From NCBI RefSeq assembly GCF_012911925.1, contig NZ_JAAXKY010000027.1, positions 1 through 59,350 on the forward strand: a stretch of 59,350 bases of DNA, given 5' to 3'. Position 1 is the stretch's first letter, and each line of letters starts with the position of its first letter. The notes beneath the pieces were generated by a model. It saw only the letters and a program-made list of their open reading frames with translations, was not told where the DNA came from and searched no databases. The position numbers and the translations under genes are program-made. This document shows, one piece after another, positions 1-10,406 of this stretch. Origin of the DNA: Pseudonocardia xinjiangensis (GTDB lineage Bacteria > Actinomycetota > Actinomycetes > Mycobacteriales > Pseudonocardiaceae).

Positions 1-44
1 CCCGTTCTGACCCCGCGAGTCGCCCGTTCTCCGTGCGCGAGTCG
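1..44. repeat. Two direct copies of a 22-bp repeat at window edge
   Basis: Positions 1-22 and 23-44 are two copies of a 22-bp unit that share cccgttct at the start and gcgagtcg at the end and differ only in the middle. A partial third start (ccc) follows. The array probably continues to the left of the window. It lies just upstream of the first gene and encodes nothing obvious. Confidence 0.5.
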
Positions 45-74
45 CCCCCGCGCGTGTGACGGGCTCGTTCCAGG

Positions 75-1358
75 TTGTCGCCGCCCGGTGCCGAGACGAG
101 ACTCGGTGTGGTGGTTGCCGCCGACCGAGCCCGCGCCCGGATGGTCGACGCCCTGCGTGACGCCGGGCGCATCCGTTCGCCTGCGGTCGAGGACGCGTTC
201 CGGGCCGTGCCCCGCCACCTCTTCCTGCCCGGGCTCTCGATCGACGACGCCTACGCCGACGAGGCGGTCGCGGTCCAGTTCGCCGAGGGTGTGGCCACCA
301 GCTCGGCGTCGCAGCCGTCGATGATGGCGATCATGCTGGAGCAGCTCGACCTGCGGCCGGGGCACCGGGTGCTCGAGATCGGGGCGGGCACCGGCTACAA
401 CGCGGCGCTGATGGCGCGGATCGTCGGCCCGACCGGCGCGGTGACGGCCGTCGACATCGACGAGGACCTCATCGCCGGCGCCGCCGTCCACCTGGCCGAT
501 GCCGGGGTGACGGGCGTGGGGCTGGTGGTGGGGGACGGCGCACTCGGGCACCCACCGCTCGCTCCCTACGACCGGATCGTGCTGACCGTCGGCAGCAGCG
601 ACATCCGTCCCGAGTGGGTGGCGCAGCTCGCGCCGGGTGGGCGCCTGCTGCTGCCACTCGCGGTGCGCGGCAGCCAGCTCTCCACGGCTCTCGACCTCGG
701 CCCCGACGGGGTGCTGCGCAGTGACTCGGTGCGCAGCTGTGCCTTCATCCGGCTCCGCGGCCTCGGGGCGAGCACCGACGTCGCGGCCCGGCTGGACGGC
801 TTCCGGCTCATGCTCCAGGTGGCCGAGGACGGGCCCGGACCGGACGCGGCCGAGGTGGCCGCGGCCCTCGCCTGCCCGGGCGGCCTGCTCCCGGTGCCGG
901 TGCGGCTGGGATCTGCGGACGTGTGGGACGGGTTCGGGCTCTGGCTGGCCCTCACCGAGGTCGGAACGTGCCGCCTGCTGGCGTCCGACGCGGAGACGGG
1001 CCTGCCCGACGACCTGCTACCGCTGGGGCCCGGCCGGGGCACGATCGCGCTGGCCACGGTGCGGGGCGAGCAGCCGCCGGGTCTCGCGATGGTGGTGGCC
1101 GGACCGGATCGCGCCGAGGGGAGCAGAGCCAGCTCGGTGGGGGTGCGGGTGTACGGGGCGGCCGGCCCCGTGCTCGGTGTCCGGCTGCTCACCGCGCTCG
1201 AACGGTGGCTGACGGCGGGCCGGCCGGGTGCGGCGGAGTGGCAGATGGCGGCCGTGCCGGCGGGGGTGCTGCGCGAGCCGCTGCCCCCGGGGGTGGCCGT
1301 GGTCCGCAAGGAGCACTGCTGCCTGCTCCTGGACATGCCCGGACTGCCGACGAAGTGA
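75..1358 (+). CDS. Protein-L-isoaspartate O-methyltransferase-like SAM methyltransferase
   Basis: This 427-residue protein has the PCMT fold in its N-terminal half. The loop around residues 75-88 (TSSASQPSMMAIML) matches the substrate loop that ends in SQP in this family. SAM motif I is VLEIGAGTGYN at about residues 99-109. Classical PCMTs are about 210 residues, so the C-terminal 200 residues are an extension, as seen in actinobacterial PCMT-like enzymes; I cannot assign it a function. The substrate may be damaged protein or a peptide. The TTG start at 75 is the most upstream choice; the in-frame GTGs at 108/111 or the ATG at 141 are alternatives. It converges on recQ with only a 20-bp gap. 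Confidence 0.8.
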   Translation: MSPPGAETRLGVVVAADRARARMVDALRDAGRIRSPAVEDAFRAVPRHLFLPGLSIDDAYADEAVAVQFAEGVATSSASQPSMMAIMLEQLDLRPGHRVLEIGAGTGYNAALMARIVGPTGAVTAVDIDEDLIAGAAVHLADAGVTGVGLVVGDGALGHPPLAPYDRIVLTVGSSDIRPEWVAQLAPGGRLLLPLAVRGSQLSTALDLGPDGVLRSDSVRSCAFIRLRGLGASTDVAARLDGFRLMLQVAEDGPGPDAAEVAAALACPGGLLPVPVRLGSADVWDGFGLWLALTEVGTCRLLASDAETGLPDDLLPLGPGRGTIALATVRGEQPPGLAMVVAGPDRAEGSRASSVGVRVYGAAGPVLGVRLLTALERWLTAGRPGAAEWQMAAVPAGVLREPLPPGVAVVRKEHCCLLLDMPGLPTK

Positions 1359-1378
1359 CGAGCTGAGCTGAGAAGCGC

Positions 1379-3505
<2,127 letters not shown>

Positions 3506-3564
3506 GGTGGACGACAGCACCGACAGCCGGGCGGGCGGCCGCCGACGCTCCCCCGACCGAGACC

Positions 3565-4620
3565 TCAGTCGCGCGACGGCACGGGCGCCCAACCGGTCAT
3601 GTCGAGCACGAAGCGGTAGCGCACGTCGTTCGCGCGCAGCCGCTTCAGGGCGATCTCGACTTGTTCGGCCGGCAGCACCTCGACGTCCGCGGTGATGCGG
3701 TGCTCGGCCGCGAAGTCCAGCAGCTCCCGCGTGGAACGGACACCGCCGCTACCGGCCGAGGCCAGCGACTTGCGCCCCACCAGCAGGCTCATGGCGTCCA
3801 CGTGCCAGCCCTCGGCGGGGATGCCCAGCACGCACAGGGTGCCGTCCATCGCCAGTGCCCGCAGGTAGGGAGCGGGGTCGTGGGCGGCGGAGGCCGTGTC
3901 GAGGATGACGTCGTAGCGTCCGGCCACGGCGGCCATCGCCGCCTCGTCGCGGGACAGCACGACCTCGTCGACGCCCAGGGCGCGAGCGGCCTCCTCCTTG
4001 CCCGGCGAGGTGGTGAACACCGTCACCCGCGCGCCCAGCGCCGTGGCGAGCTTCACGGCCAGGTGGCCGAGGCCGCCGAGCCCGACGATCCCCACGTCCT
4101 TCCCCGGTCCGACGTCCCACCGGCGCAGCGGCTCCCACACCGTCACCCCCGCGCACATCAGGGGTGCGGCGCCTGCCGGGTCGAGCTCCGGCGGTAGGTG
4201 GTGGACGAACTCGTCCCGCACGACGTACTCGTTCGCGTAGGCGCCCTGGGTCGTTGTCCCGTCGACACGGTCGACGCCGCCGTAGGTGGTGGTGGGGAAC
4301 GCCTCGCAGTAGTTCTCCTGACCGGCGCGGCAGGCGCGGCAGGTTCCGCACGAGTCCACGATGTTGCCCACGGCGACCGGGTCGCCGACCGCGAAGCGGG
4401 TGACCTCCGATCCGACCGCGCCGACCCGGCCGACGAACTCGTGGCCGGGGACGAGCGGCCGCGGGCCGGCGGCGTCGACGGCGTGGAGATCGCTGTGGCA
4501 CACCCCGCAGTACGTCACCTCGACCGCGACGTCGTCGGGCCGCAGGTCGCGACGGGTGAACCGCCACGGCTGCAACGGCGTTCCCGGCTCCAGCGACGCG
4601 AACCCCTGTACCTGGCGCAT
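3565..4620 (-). CDS. Zinc-dependent alcohol dehydrogenase (YahK/CAD-type)
   Basis: This cytosolic NAD(P)-dependent medium-chain dehydrogenase has 351 residues, typical for the family. The catalytic zinc ligands are C38 (with H42 beside it), H60-E61 and C156. The structural zinc site is C91, C94, C97 and C105. The Rossmann glycine motif is GLGGLG at 180-185. The sequence resembles the NADP-dependent aldehyde reductase/cinnamyl-alcohol dehydrogenase branch; the substrate is unknown. The ATG at 4620 directly precedes the CAD-type N-terminus. It is divergent from a TetR gene, and the palindromes between them suggest that TetR represses it. Confidence 0.9.
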   Translation of the reverse strand: MRQVQGFASLEPGTPLQPWRFTRRDLRPDDVAVEVTYCGVCHSDLHAVDAAGPRPLVPGHEFVGRVGAVGSEVTRFAVGDPVAVGNIVDSCGTCRACRAGQENYCEAFPTTTYGGVDRVDGTTTQGAYANEYVVRDEFVHHLPPELDPAGAAPLMCAGVTVWEPLRRWDVGPGKDVGIVGLGGLGHLAVKLATALGARVTVFTTSPGKEEAARALGVDEVVLSRDEAAMAAVAGRYDVILDTASAAHDPAPYLRALAMDGTLCVLGIPAEGWHVDAMSLLVGRKSLASAGSGGVRSTRELLDFAAEHRITADVEVLPAEQVEIALKRLRANDVRYRFVLDMTGWAPVPSRD

Positions 4621-4639
4621 GTGTGCGCTCCCTACTGAG

Positions 4640-4704
4640 AAACAAACTGGTTGGTTTGTTCGACCGTACGGCCATCGGCTCGCGCAAGCAACTAACTGGT
4701 TTGT
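4640..4704. promoter_or_regulatory. Two TetR-type operators between adh and tetR
   Basis: AACAAAC (4640-4646), a 6-bp spacer, and GTTTGTT (4653-4659) form a perfect inverted repeat. The segment actaactggtttgt at 4691-4704, read on the other strand, matches the first site as ACAAACYRGTTRGT. Two related sites in a 109-bp divergent promoter are the usual layout for a TetR protein that controls itself and its neighbour. Confidence 0.7.
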
Positions 4705-4729
4705 CTGTTGGCTCGCTAGGCTGGGACCC

Positions 4730-5299
4730 ATGCGAGACGGACAGGCCACCAGGCGGCGGCTGCTCGACGCGGCCACGGCGGAGTTCGCCGCGCACGGGAT
4801 CGCCGGCGCCCGGGTGGACCGGATCGCCGCGGAAGCGCAGGCGAACAAGGCGCAGATGTACGCCTACTTCGGCAGCAAGGAGGGGCTCTTCGACGCCGTG
4901 ATCGAGGAGCACCTCGACCTGCTCGTGGCCACCGTCCCCAGCAGCGGCGACGACCTGCCCGGGTACGCGGTGGGCCTCTACGACTTCTACCTCGAGCGGC
5001 CGGAGCTGGTGCGCCTCGCCACCTGGGCCCGGCTGGAGCGCACGCCCGTCGGGGCGCTGTTCACCTCACTGGACGAGGCCGAGACCGACAAGGTCGGCGC
5101 GGTCGTCGAGGGGCAGCAGGCAGGCTCCGTCACCGCCTCGATCGACGCGGCCGAGATCCACCGGCTCGTCGTCGCCCTGTCCGCCACCTGGGGGCCCGCG
5201 AGCCTCACCTACACCGCCGACAGGACCGAGGAGGAGGCCGTCCACCGGCAGCGCCGACACATCCTGGCCGAGACCGTACGGCGGGCCTTCGCGCCCTGA
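4730..5299 (+). CDS. TetR/AcrR-family transcriptional regulator
   Basis: This 189-residue repressor has an N-terminal helix-turn-helix at about residues 25-46 (VDRIAAEAQANKAQMYAYFGSKEGLF), a standard TetR HTH ending in YFGSKE. The C-terminal ligand domain is unremarkable. The ATG at 4730 fits the family start; the longer upstream reading frame runs into the divergent promoter and was discarded. It is divergent from the alcohol dehydrogenase gene and probably controls both through the operators in between. The inducer may be an aldehyde or alcohol, by inference only. Confidence 0.9.
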   Translation: MRDGQATRRRLLDAATAEFAAHGIAGARVDRIAAEAQANKAQMYAYFGSKEGLFDAVIEEHLDLLVATVPSSGDDLPGYAVGLYDFYLERPELVRLATWARLERTPVGALFTSLDEAETDKVGAVVEGQQAGSVTASIDAAEIHRLVVALSATWGPASLTYTADRTEEEAVHRQRRHILAETVRRAFAP

Positions 5300-5367
5300 T
5301 CCCCGCCCGCTGTCCGGCGCCGACCGGCCCTGGGCGAAGCGACGAGCTGCAAGGCAGGATGAGGTCG

Positions 5368-6243
5368 ATGAGTGCTCCCCAGTCACCCCTGTTCGGCTCG
5401 GTCGCGGACGTGGCCGAGCGGCTGGCGAGCGTCGGTTACCTCGCCTCCACGGCCGTCGCCACCACCGTGTTCCTGGCCGACCGGCTGGGCAAGCCGCTGC
5501 TCGTGGAGGGTCCGGCGGGCGTGGGGAAGACCGAGCTGGCCAAGTCCGTGGCCGCGGCCACCGGCGCCGGGCTCGTGCGGCTGCAGTGCTACGAGGGCAT
5601 CGACGAGGCCCGCGCGCTCTACGAGTGGAACCACGCCAAGCAGCTGCTGCGGATCACCGCGGGCCAGGGCCGCGAGTCCTGGGACGACACCCGGGACGAC
5701 GTCTTCTCCGAGGAGTTCCTGCTCCCACGCCCGCTGCTCACCGCGATCCGGCGCACCGAGCCGACCGTGCTGCTCGTCGACGAGATGGACAAGGCCGACG
5801 TCGAGGTGGAGGGCCTGCTGCTGGAGGTGCTCTCAGACTTCCAGGTCACGGTCCCCGAGATGGGCACGATCACCGCGTCCCGGCGGCCGTTCGCGCTGCT
5901 CACCTCGAACTCCACGCGTGAGCTCTCCGAGGCCCTGAAGCGCCGGTGCCTCTTCCTGTACCTCGACTTCCCCGACGCCGACCTGGAGCGGCGGATCGTG
6001 CTCAGCCGCGTCCCGGAGCTCACCGAGTCGCTGGTGGACGCCCTCGTGCGCACCGTGCGCGTGCTGCGCGGGCTGGAGCTGCGCAAGGCCCCCTCGGTGG
6101 CGGAGACGATCGACTGGGGACGCACCCTGCTGGCGCTGGGGCTCGACACCCTCGACGACGACACCGTCCGCGCCACGCTCGGCGTGGTGCTCAAACACCG
6201 GTCCGACGCCGCGGCGGCCGCCGCGGAGCTGCGGTTGAACTGA
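5368..6243 (+). CDS. MoxR-family AAA+ ATPase
   Basis: This AAA+ chaperone-like ATPase has 291 residues. Walker A is EGPAGVGKTE (about 47-56) and Walker B is VLLVDEMDK (134-142); a TSN sensor motif follows in LLTSNSTREL. MoxR proteins work with VWA-domain partners to insert cofactors or remodel complexes, for example CoxD/CoxE for carbon monoxide dehydrogenase. The VWA partner lies directly downstream. The ATG at 5368 has an AAGGCAGGA ribosome site 8 bases upstream; an ATG at 5359 overlaps that site and is less likely. Confidence 0.88.
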   Translation: MSAPQSPLFGSVADVAERLASVGYLASTAVATTVFLADRLGKPLLVEGPAGVGKTELAKSVAAATGAGLVRLQCYEGIDEARALYEWNHAKQLLRITAGQGRESWDDTRDDVFSEEFLLPRPLLTAIRRTEPTVLLVDEMDKADVEVEGLLLEVLSDFQVTVPEMGTITASRRPFALLTSNSTRELSEALKRRCLFLYLDFPDADLERRIVLSRVPELTESLVDALVRTVRVLRGLELRKAPSVAETIDWGRTLLALGLDTLDDDTVRATLGVVLKHRSDAAAAAAELRLN

Positions 6244-6260
6244 TCGGCGGTAATCATGGG

Positions 6261-7697
6261 GTGGTGGACACCGCGGTGAGCATCGGCTCGGAGCACGGCC
6301 TGCCCGGGCACCTCGTCGAGTTCGTCACCGCGCTGCGCCGCCACGGTGTGTCCGTCGGGCCGGGGGAGACCGTCGACGCCGCACGCGTGCTCGGGGCGCT
6401 CGACCTGATCCACCGCGAGCACGTCCGGGAAGGGCTCGCCGCCGCGCTGCTGCGCCGCTCCGGCCAGCGACAGGTGTTCGACACGCTCTTCGAGCTGTAC
6501 TTCCCGGCGGCGCTGGGGGCGGGCTCCGCGGAGGTCGAGGTACCTCGCGTGGACGACGCCGCCGACGGGCCGGTGGACGTCGACGCGCTGCGGGACATCC
6601 TCGCCGACCTGCTGCGAGACGGCGACACCGCGGCGCTCGCCGAGCTGGCGCGTGCCGTGGTCGACGCGCTCGGGCGCTCGGGGGCGGCCGGCACCGGAGT
6701 GCGGGGGGCGGGCGGCCAGCCGAGCTGGTCGGCCTACCAGGCGCTGCGGGTGCTCTCGCCCGAGACGCTGCTGGCGCGGATCCTGGACGAGCTGAGGGCG
6801 GGCGGCGCCGAGGAGGACGCGTTCTCCGACGAGGTACGGCGCCGCGAGATCCGCGACCGCATCGCCGCGTTCCGGAAGATGATCACCGACGAGGTGCGGC
6901 GGCGGACCGCCGAGCAGCGCGGCCGTGACCAGGTGGCGAGGACGGCCGTGCCGAAGCAGGCCGAGCAGGTGGAGTTCCTCTCCGCCCACGCCGAGCAGCT
7001 CGCCCAGCTCCGCCGCACCGTGCACCCGCTCGCCCGCAGGCTCGCGTCCCGGCTGGCCGTGCGGCGCAGGCACGCCAGGCGCGGCACGCTCGACATGCGG
7101 CGGACGCTGCGCCGCTCGATGTCCACCGGGGGCGTGCCGATGCGCCCGGCCTACCGCAAGCGCCGTCCGGGACGCCCGGAGCTGGTGGTGCTCTGCGACG
7201 TCTCCGGTTCGGTGGCCGGGTTCAGCCACTTCACGTTGCTTCTGGTGCAGGCCCTGCGCGAGCAGTTCAGCAAGGTGCGGGTGTTCGCGTTCGTCGAGCG
7301 TGCCGACGAGGTGACCCACCTGTTCGACCCCGGGGCGGAGCTGTCCGGGGTGATGCAGCGGGTGCTGCGGGAGGCCGACCTCGTCGCGTTCGACGGCCAC
7401 AGCGACTACGGCGGCTCCTTCGGCACCTTCGCCGAGCACTGGGGCGATGCGGTGACGTCGAAGACCTCGCTGCTGGTGCTCGGGGACGCGCGCACCAACT
7501 ACCGCGACCCCAACCTCACCGTGCTCGGGCGGCTGGTGGGCCGGGCACGGCATGCGCACTGGCTCAACCCGGAGCCGCGCCGCCAGTGGGGCACCGGCGA
7601 CTCCGCCGCTCTGCGCTACGCCGGCGTGCTGCCGATGCACGAGTGCCGCACGGCGGCGCAGCTCGCCGATGTGGTGGAGGGCCTGCTCCCCGTCTGA
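6261..7697 (+). CDS. VWA (CoxE-like) domain protein
   Basis: This 478-residue protein has a C-terminal von Willebrand A domain. The metal-ion site DVSGSVAGFS starts at about residue 313 and follows the CoxE-type lead-in RRPGRPELVVLCDVSGS. The N-terminal half is helical and matches CoxE-like proteins. It follows the MoxR ATPase by 17 bases, so the two form a MoxR/VWA pair. No CO dehydrogenase or other client gene is in view, so the client is unknown. The start is uncertain: GTG codons at 6261, 6264 and 6276 are all in frame. Confidence 0.85.
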   Translation: MVDTAVSIGSEHGLPGHLVEFVTALRRHGVSVGPGETVDAARVLGALDLIHREHVREGLAAALLRRSGQRQVFDTLFELYFPAALGAGSAEVEVPRVDDAADGPVDVDALRDILADLLRDGDTAALAELARAVVDALGRSGAAGTGVRGAGGQPSWSAYQALRVLSPETLLARILDELRAGGAEEDAFSDEVRRREIRDRIAAFRKMITDEVRRRTAEQRGRDQVARTAVPKQAEQVEFLSAHAEQLAQLRRTVHPLARRLASRLAVRRRHARRGTLDMRRTLRRSMSTGGVPMRPAYRKRRPGRPELVVLCDVSGSVAGFSHFTLLLVQALREQFSKVRVFAFVERADEVTHLFDPGAELSGVMQRVLREADLVAFDGHSDYGGSFGTFAEHWGDAVTSKTSLLVLGDARTNYRDPNLTVLGRLVGRARHAHWLNPEPRRQWGTGDSAALRYAGVLPMHECRTAAQLADVVEGLLPV

Positions 7698-7711
7698 CCC
7701 GATCGGGAGCT

Positions 7712-7734
7712 CTTGGTAGCACACGGGTACCAAG
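7712..7734. promoter_or_regulatory. 7-bp perfect inverted repeat downstream of VWA gene
   Basis: CTTGGTA (7712-7718) and TACCAAG (7728-7734) are separated by 9 bases. The arms are AT-rich compared with the genome and there is no T-tract. It lies between the VWA gene and the aminopeptidase gene, so it could be an operator for the latter or a weak terminator. Confidence 0.4.
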
Positions 7735-7786
7735 CGAATCCAGCACTTGACTCTGCGTGACAAAGATCGCATTCTCCTCCATCGGA

Positions 7787-7809
7787 GTGACCCCCACAAA
7801 AGGGGTCAC
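7787..7809. promoter_or_regulatory. 8-bp perfect inverted repeat upstream of aminopeptidase
   Basis: GTGACCCC (7787-7794), a 7-base A-rich loop, and GGGGTCAC (7802-7809) form a perfect hairpin or palindrome that ends 25 bases before the proposed ATG at 7835. It may be an operator or a leader hairpin acting on the secreted aminopeptidase gene. Confidence 0.45.
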
Positions 7810-7834
7810 CGTGACAAAACGTGGAGCGCCCTCT

Positions 7835-9400
7835 ATGACCGCAGCCACGCGGCCCCGTCGATCACGGGTCGTCGCCGCATCCACAGCCGGGCTCGTCGCC
7901 CTCGTCGGCTCCGTGCTCACCGCCGGGCCGGCGTCCGCGGCGCCGGCCGGATGCGACAACCGCACCAACGACTCCGTGGAGAAGCTCCTGGAATGCGTCA
8001 CGGTGGAGGGAGTGCGTGCTCACCTGCAGGCGTTCCAGGACATCGCCGACGCCCACGACGGCACTCGTGCCTCCGGCACCGACGGCTACGACGCGTCGGT
8101 GCAGTACGTGGCCGACCAGGCCCGGGAGGCGGGGCTGACCGTCACCACCCAGGACTTCGAGTTCCCGTTCTTCCAGCTCAACAGCGCCGCGTTCGCGCAG
8201 ACCGCGCCCGCGGAGGCCACCTACGCTGTCGGCACCGACTTCGCTCCGATGACGTTCTCCGGCAGCGGTGACGTGACCGGCACCGTGGTGCCGGTGGACC
8301 TGCTGCTGCCATCGGTCGGTGGCTCGACGAGCGGCTGCGAGGCGGCCGACTTCGCCGGGTTCCCCGCCGGGGGGATCGCCCTGCTCCAGCGCGGGACGTG
8401 CGACTTCGGGGTGAAGGCCACCAACGCCGCGGCGGCGGGGGCCGCGGGTGCGGTGATCATGAACGAGGGCAACGCCCCGGACCGCACCGAGCTCCTCGAG
8501 GGCACGCTCGGGGCGCCGCTCGCCATCCCGGTGGTGGGCACGACGTTCGCTCTCGGTGAGTCGCTGCAGAACGCCACCGTGAGCCTGCAGGTCGACGCGA
8601 TCAGCGAGAACCGCACCACCACCAACGTGTTCGCCGAGACCGCCAAGGGCGGCGGGGACACCGTGCTGATGGTCGGGGCACACCTCGACTCGGTGCCGGA
8701 GGGCCCGGGGATCAACGACAACGGCAGTGGCAGCGCCTCGATCCTCGAGGTCGCCACGCTCATGGGGAAGGCCAAGCCGACGGCCACCGTGCGGTTCGCC
8801 TGGTGGGGAGCCGAGGAGCTCGGACTGCTCGGGTCGGAGCACTACGTGGCGTCGCTGCCGGAGCCCGAGCGGGCCCGGATCGCGGGCTACCTGAACTTCG
8901 ACATGGTGGGCTCGCCCAACTTCGTGCGCTTCGTCTACGACGGCGACAACTCCGACGCCGTGGGCGCAGGCCCCGGGCCGGCCGGATCGGCGGCGATCGA
9001 GGACGTGTTCGAGAAGTTCTTCGCCGACCGCGGCCTCGCCAGTGAGGGCACCGACTTCGACGGGCGCTCGGACTACGGGCCGTTCATCGCCGCCGGGATC
9101 CCCGCAGGCGGGCTGTTCACCGGAGCGGAGGGCGTGAAGACCCCGGAGCAGGCGGCCACCTACGGCGGCACGGCCGGGGCCGCGTACGACCCCTGCTACC
9201 ACCAGGCCTGCGACACCATCGCCAACATCAACGACACCGCGCTGGAGGAGCACGCCGACGCCATCGCGTACTCGACCTTCACGCTGGCGTCCGACCCGGC
9301 GCTGATCACGGGCGCCGCGCCCGCGGCGCCGAGCGGACCGACCGGCGCGACCGCGGGTGGCGGCGGCCTGGCTCACGACCACGGAGGCCTCAGCTCCTGA
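7835..9400 (+). CDS. Secreted M28-family aminopeptidase with PA domain
   Basis: This zinc exopeptidase of 521 residues is exported. Its Arg-rich N-terminus, hydrophobic core (about 12-30) and ASA-A cleavage site (about 36) form a Sec or Tat signal. A protease-associated domain lies between about residues 130 and 240. M28 motifs are GAHLDSVPEGPGINDNGSG (H283 region), WGAEELG (about 326), NFDMVG, and HQACDT near the end. It resembles Streptomyces griseus-type leucine aminopeptidases with a PA insert. The ATG at 7835 follows GGAG and places the signal peptide at the very start; a GTG at 7757 would add 26 residues. Confidence 0.92.
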   Translation: MTAATRPRRSRVVAASTAGLVALVGSVLTAGPASAAPAGCDNRTNDSVEKLLECVTVEGVRAHLQAFQDIADAHDGTRASGTDGYDASVQYVADQAREAGLTVTTQDFEFPFFQLNSAAFAQTAPAEATYAVGTDFAPMTFSGSGDVTGTVVPVDLLLPSVGGSTSGCEAADFAGFPAGGIALLQRGTCDFGVKATNAAAAGAAGAVIMNEGNAPDRTELLEGTLGAPLAIPVVGTTFALGESLQNATVSLQVDAISENRTTTNVFAETAKGGGDTVLMVGAHLDSVPEGPGINDNGSGSASILEVATLMGKAKPTATVRFAWWGAEELGLLGSEHYVASLPEPERARIAGYLNFDMVGSPNFVRFVYDGDNSDAVGAGPGPAGSAAIEDVFEKFFADRGLASEGTDFDGRSDYGPFIAAGIPAGGLFTGAEGVKTPEQAATYGGTAGAAYDPCYHQACDTIANINDTALEEHADAIAYSTFTLASDPALITGAAPAAPSGPTGATAGGGGLAHDHGGLSS

Positions 9401-9430
9401 CGATCCCGCTCTGACGATCTCCCGCTGATA

Positions 9431-9462
9431 CGTCGCCGGCACGCACCTGCGTGCCGGCGACG
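9431..9462. terminator. Bidirectional terminator hairpin
   Basis: A perfect 13-bp stem, CGTCGCCGGCACG (9431-9443) and its complement (9450-9462), encloses a 6-base loop. It sits between the convergent ends of the aminopeptidase and the mycothiol-dependent isomerase gene and probably serves both. Confidence 0.75.
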
Positions 9463-9484
9463 CGGCGTCTCGGGGGCATCGGTG

Positions 9485-10282
9485 TCAGTCGGTGCCGGTG
9501 CGCAGCGCGAACCGCTCGGCGACCGCCAGGTCGCCGGTGACGTCCAGGGCGCCGGCCGGACGGCGGCGGTAGAGGTAGAGCAGCAGGTCGGAGGCGGTCG
9601 CCCGGACCACGACGTCCGCCCCCGGGCCGTCGGCCCCGCCGGCCTGGTCTGCGCCCCCGCCGGCCAGCCGCTGCCAGCGAGCTGCGCCCTCGTGGTCCTC
9701 CGTGGCCTGCCACCGGAACCCGGTGTCCACCGCGACCAGCTGGAGCGTGCCGCCGACAGCTGCCGCGTCCTTCGTCCGGAACGGCGTGCTGACCTCCAGG
9801 AACTCCTCCACGGCATCGGTGGCGGCCGTGGCGTCGAGCGGGCTCTCCCGGCCGGTGGCCTGTTCGGCGTCCCACCGGTGGACCGCGGCCTCCTGCACCT
9901 GATGGCGCACCACGAACCCCGCGTCGCGCCGCGCGGCCCAGGTGTAGACCGGCTCCCCGGGCTCGGCGCCGCGCAGCGACTCGACGAGCCCGGCGACGCC
10001 GGCTCGCAGCCCCGGGACCAGGCCGGCGTCATCCGGGCGCACCGGGTCGGGCACCGTGGCCGGGTCCTGCACGCGACCGGCGACGATCGCCCCCCAGAAG
10101 TGCTGCACCTCGAGCAGGTGCCAGACCAGGTCGGCCACCGACCAGGCCGGACAGCTCGGCACCGGGGAGGCGAGGTGCCCCTCGGCGGCGTCGGCGAGGG
10201 CGAGCGTGTCGGCCTCGATGCGGCGGAACGGATCGAACTCGGTGGCGAGCCCGTAGGCGGCGCGCTGGCCGGTGATCTTCAC
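9485..10282 (-). CDS. Maleylpyruvate isomerase-family mycothiol-dependent enzyme
   Basis: This 265-residue cytosolic protein has the DinB-like four-helix N-terminal domain of mycothiol-dependent maleylpyruvate isomerase. The motif VPSCPAWSVADLVWHLLEVQHFW carries the first metal histidine and HQVQEAAVHRWD the others. The C-terminal half matches the small sterol-carrier-like domain often attached. Members use mycothiol as thiol cofactor, in line with an actinobacterial host. The actual substrate is unknown, since no gentisate pathway genes are nearby. The ATG at 10282 faces away from the downstream ABC operon promoter. Confidence 0.8.
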   Translation of the reverse strand: MKITGQRAAYGLATEFDPFRRIEADTLALADAAEGHLASPVPSCPAWSVADLVWHLLEVQHFWGAIVAGRVQDPATVPDPVRPDDAGLVPGLRAGVAGLVESLRGAEPGEPVYTWAARRDAGFVVRHQVQEAAVHRWDAEQATGRESPLDATAATDAVEEFLEVSTPFRTKDAAAVGGTLQLVAVDTGFRWQATEDHEGAARWQRLAGGGADQAGGADGPGADVVVRATASDLLLYLYRRRPAGALDVTGDLAVAERFALRTGTD

Positions 10283-10326
10283 GAGCGGGGACCGTAACCG
10301 GTGGGTCCGACACTCTCGGGTGGTTT

Positions 10327-10359
10327 CAACACGCTGTTGACCGGTTCAACAGGCAGTTG
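10327..10359 (+). promoter_or_regulatory. Tandem palindromic operators of the amino-acid ABC operon
   Basis: CAACACGCTGTTG (10327-10339) is a perfect palindrome with 5-bp arms. CAACAGGCAGTTG (10347-10359) repeats it with two changes, exactly 20 bp further on, so both lie on the same DNA face. They cover the -35 box and spacer of the predicted promoter. A candidate ligand is the HTH domain encoded at the end of the operon, by inference. Confidence 0.65.
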
Positions 10360-10365
10360 TACCGT
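10337..10365 (+). promoter_or_regulatory. Promoter of the amino-acid ABC operon
   Basis: TTGACC (10337-10342) and TACCGT (10360-10365) are spaced by 17 bases, a good primary-sigma promoter. Transcription would start near 10372, leaving about 35 bases of leader that contain the GGAGG at 10397-10401. Confidence 0.6.
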
Positions 10366-10406
10366 CTGCCCCCATCGCGCCCGCTCCCCAGCCCGTGGAG
10401 GTACCC

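Noticed and set aside
5619..7799. 726-residue minus-strand frame opposite moxR and the VWA gene
   Set aside because: No motifs; the sense strand encodes two clear conserved proteins.
9485..10282. Assignment as genuine maleylpyruvate isomerase of gentisate breakdown
   Set aside because: No gentisate dioxygenase or fumarylpyruvate hydrolase gene is nearby; only the family name is justified.
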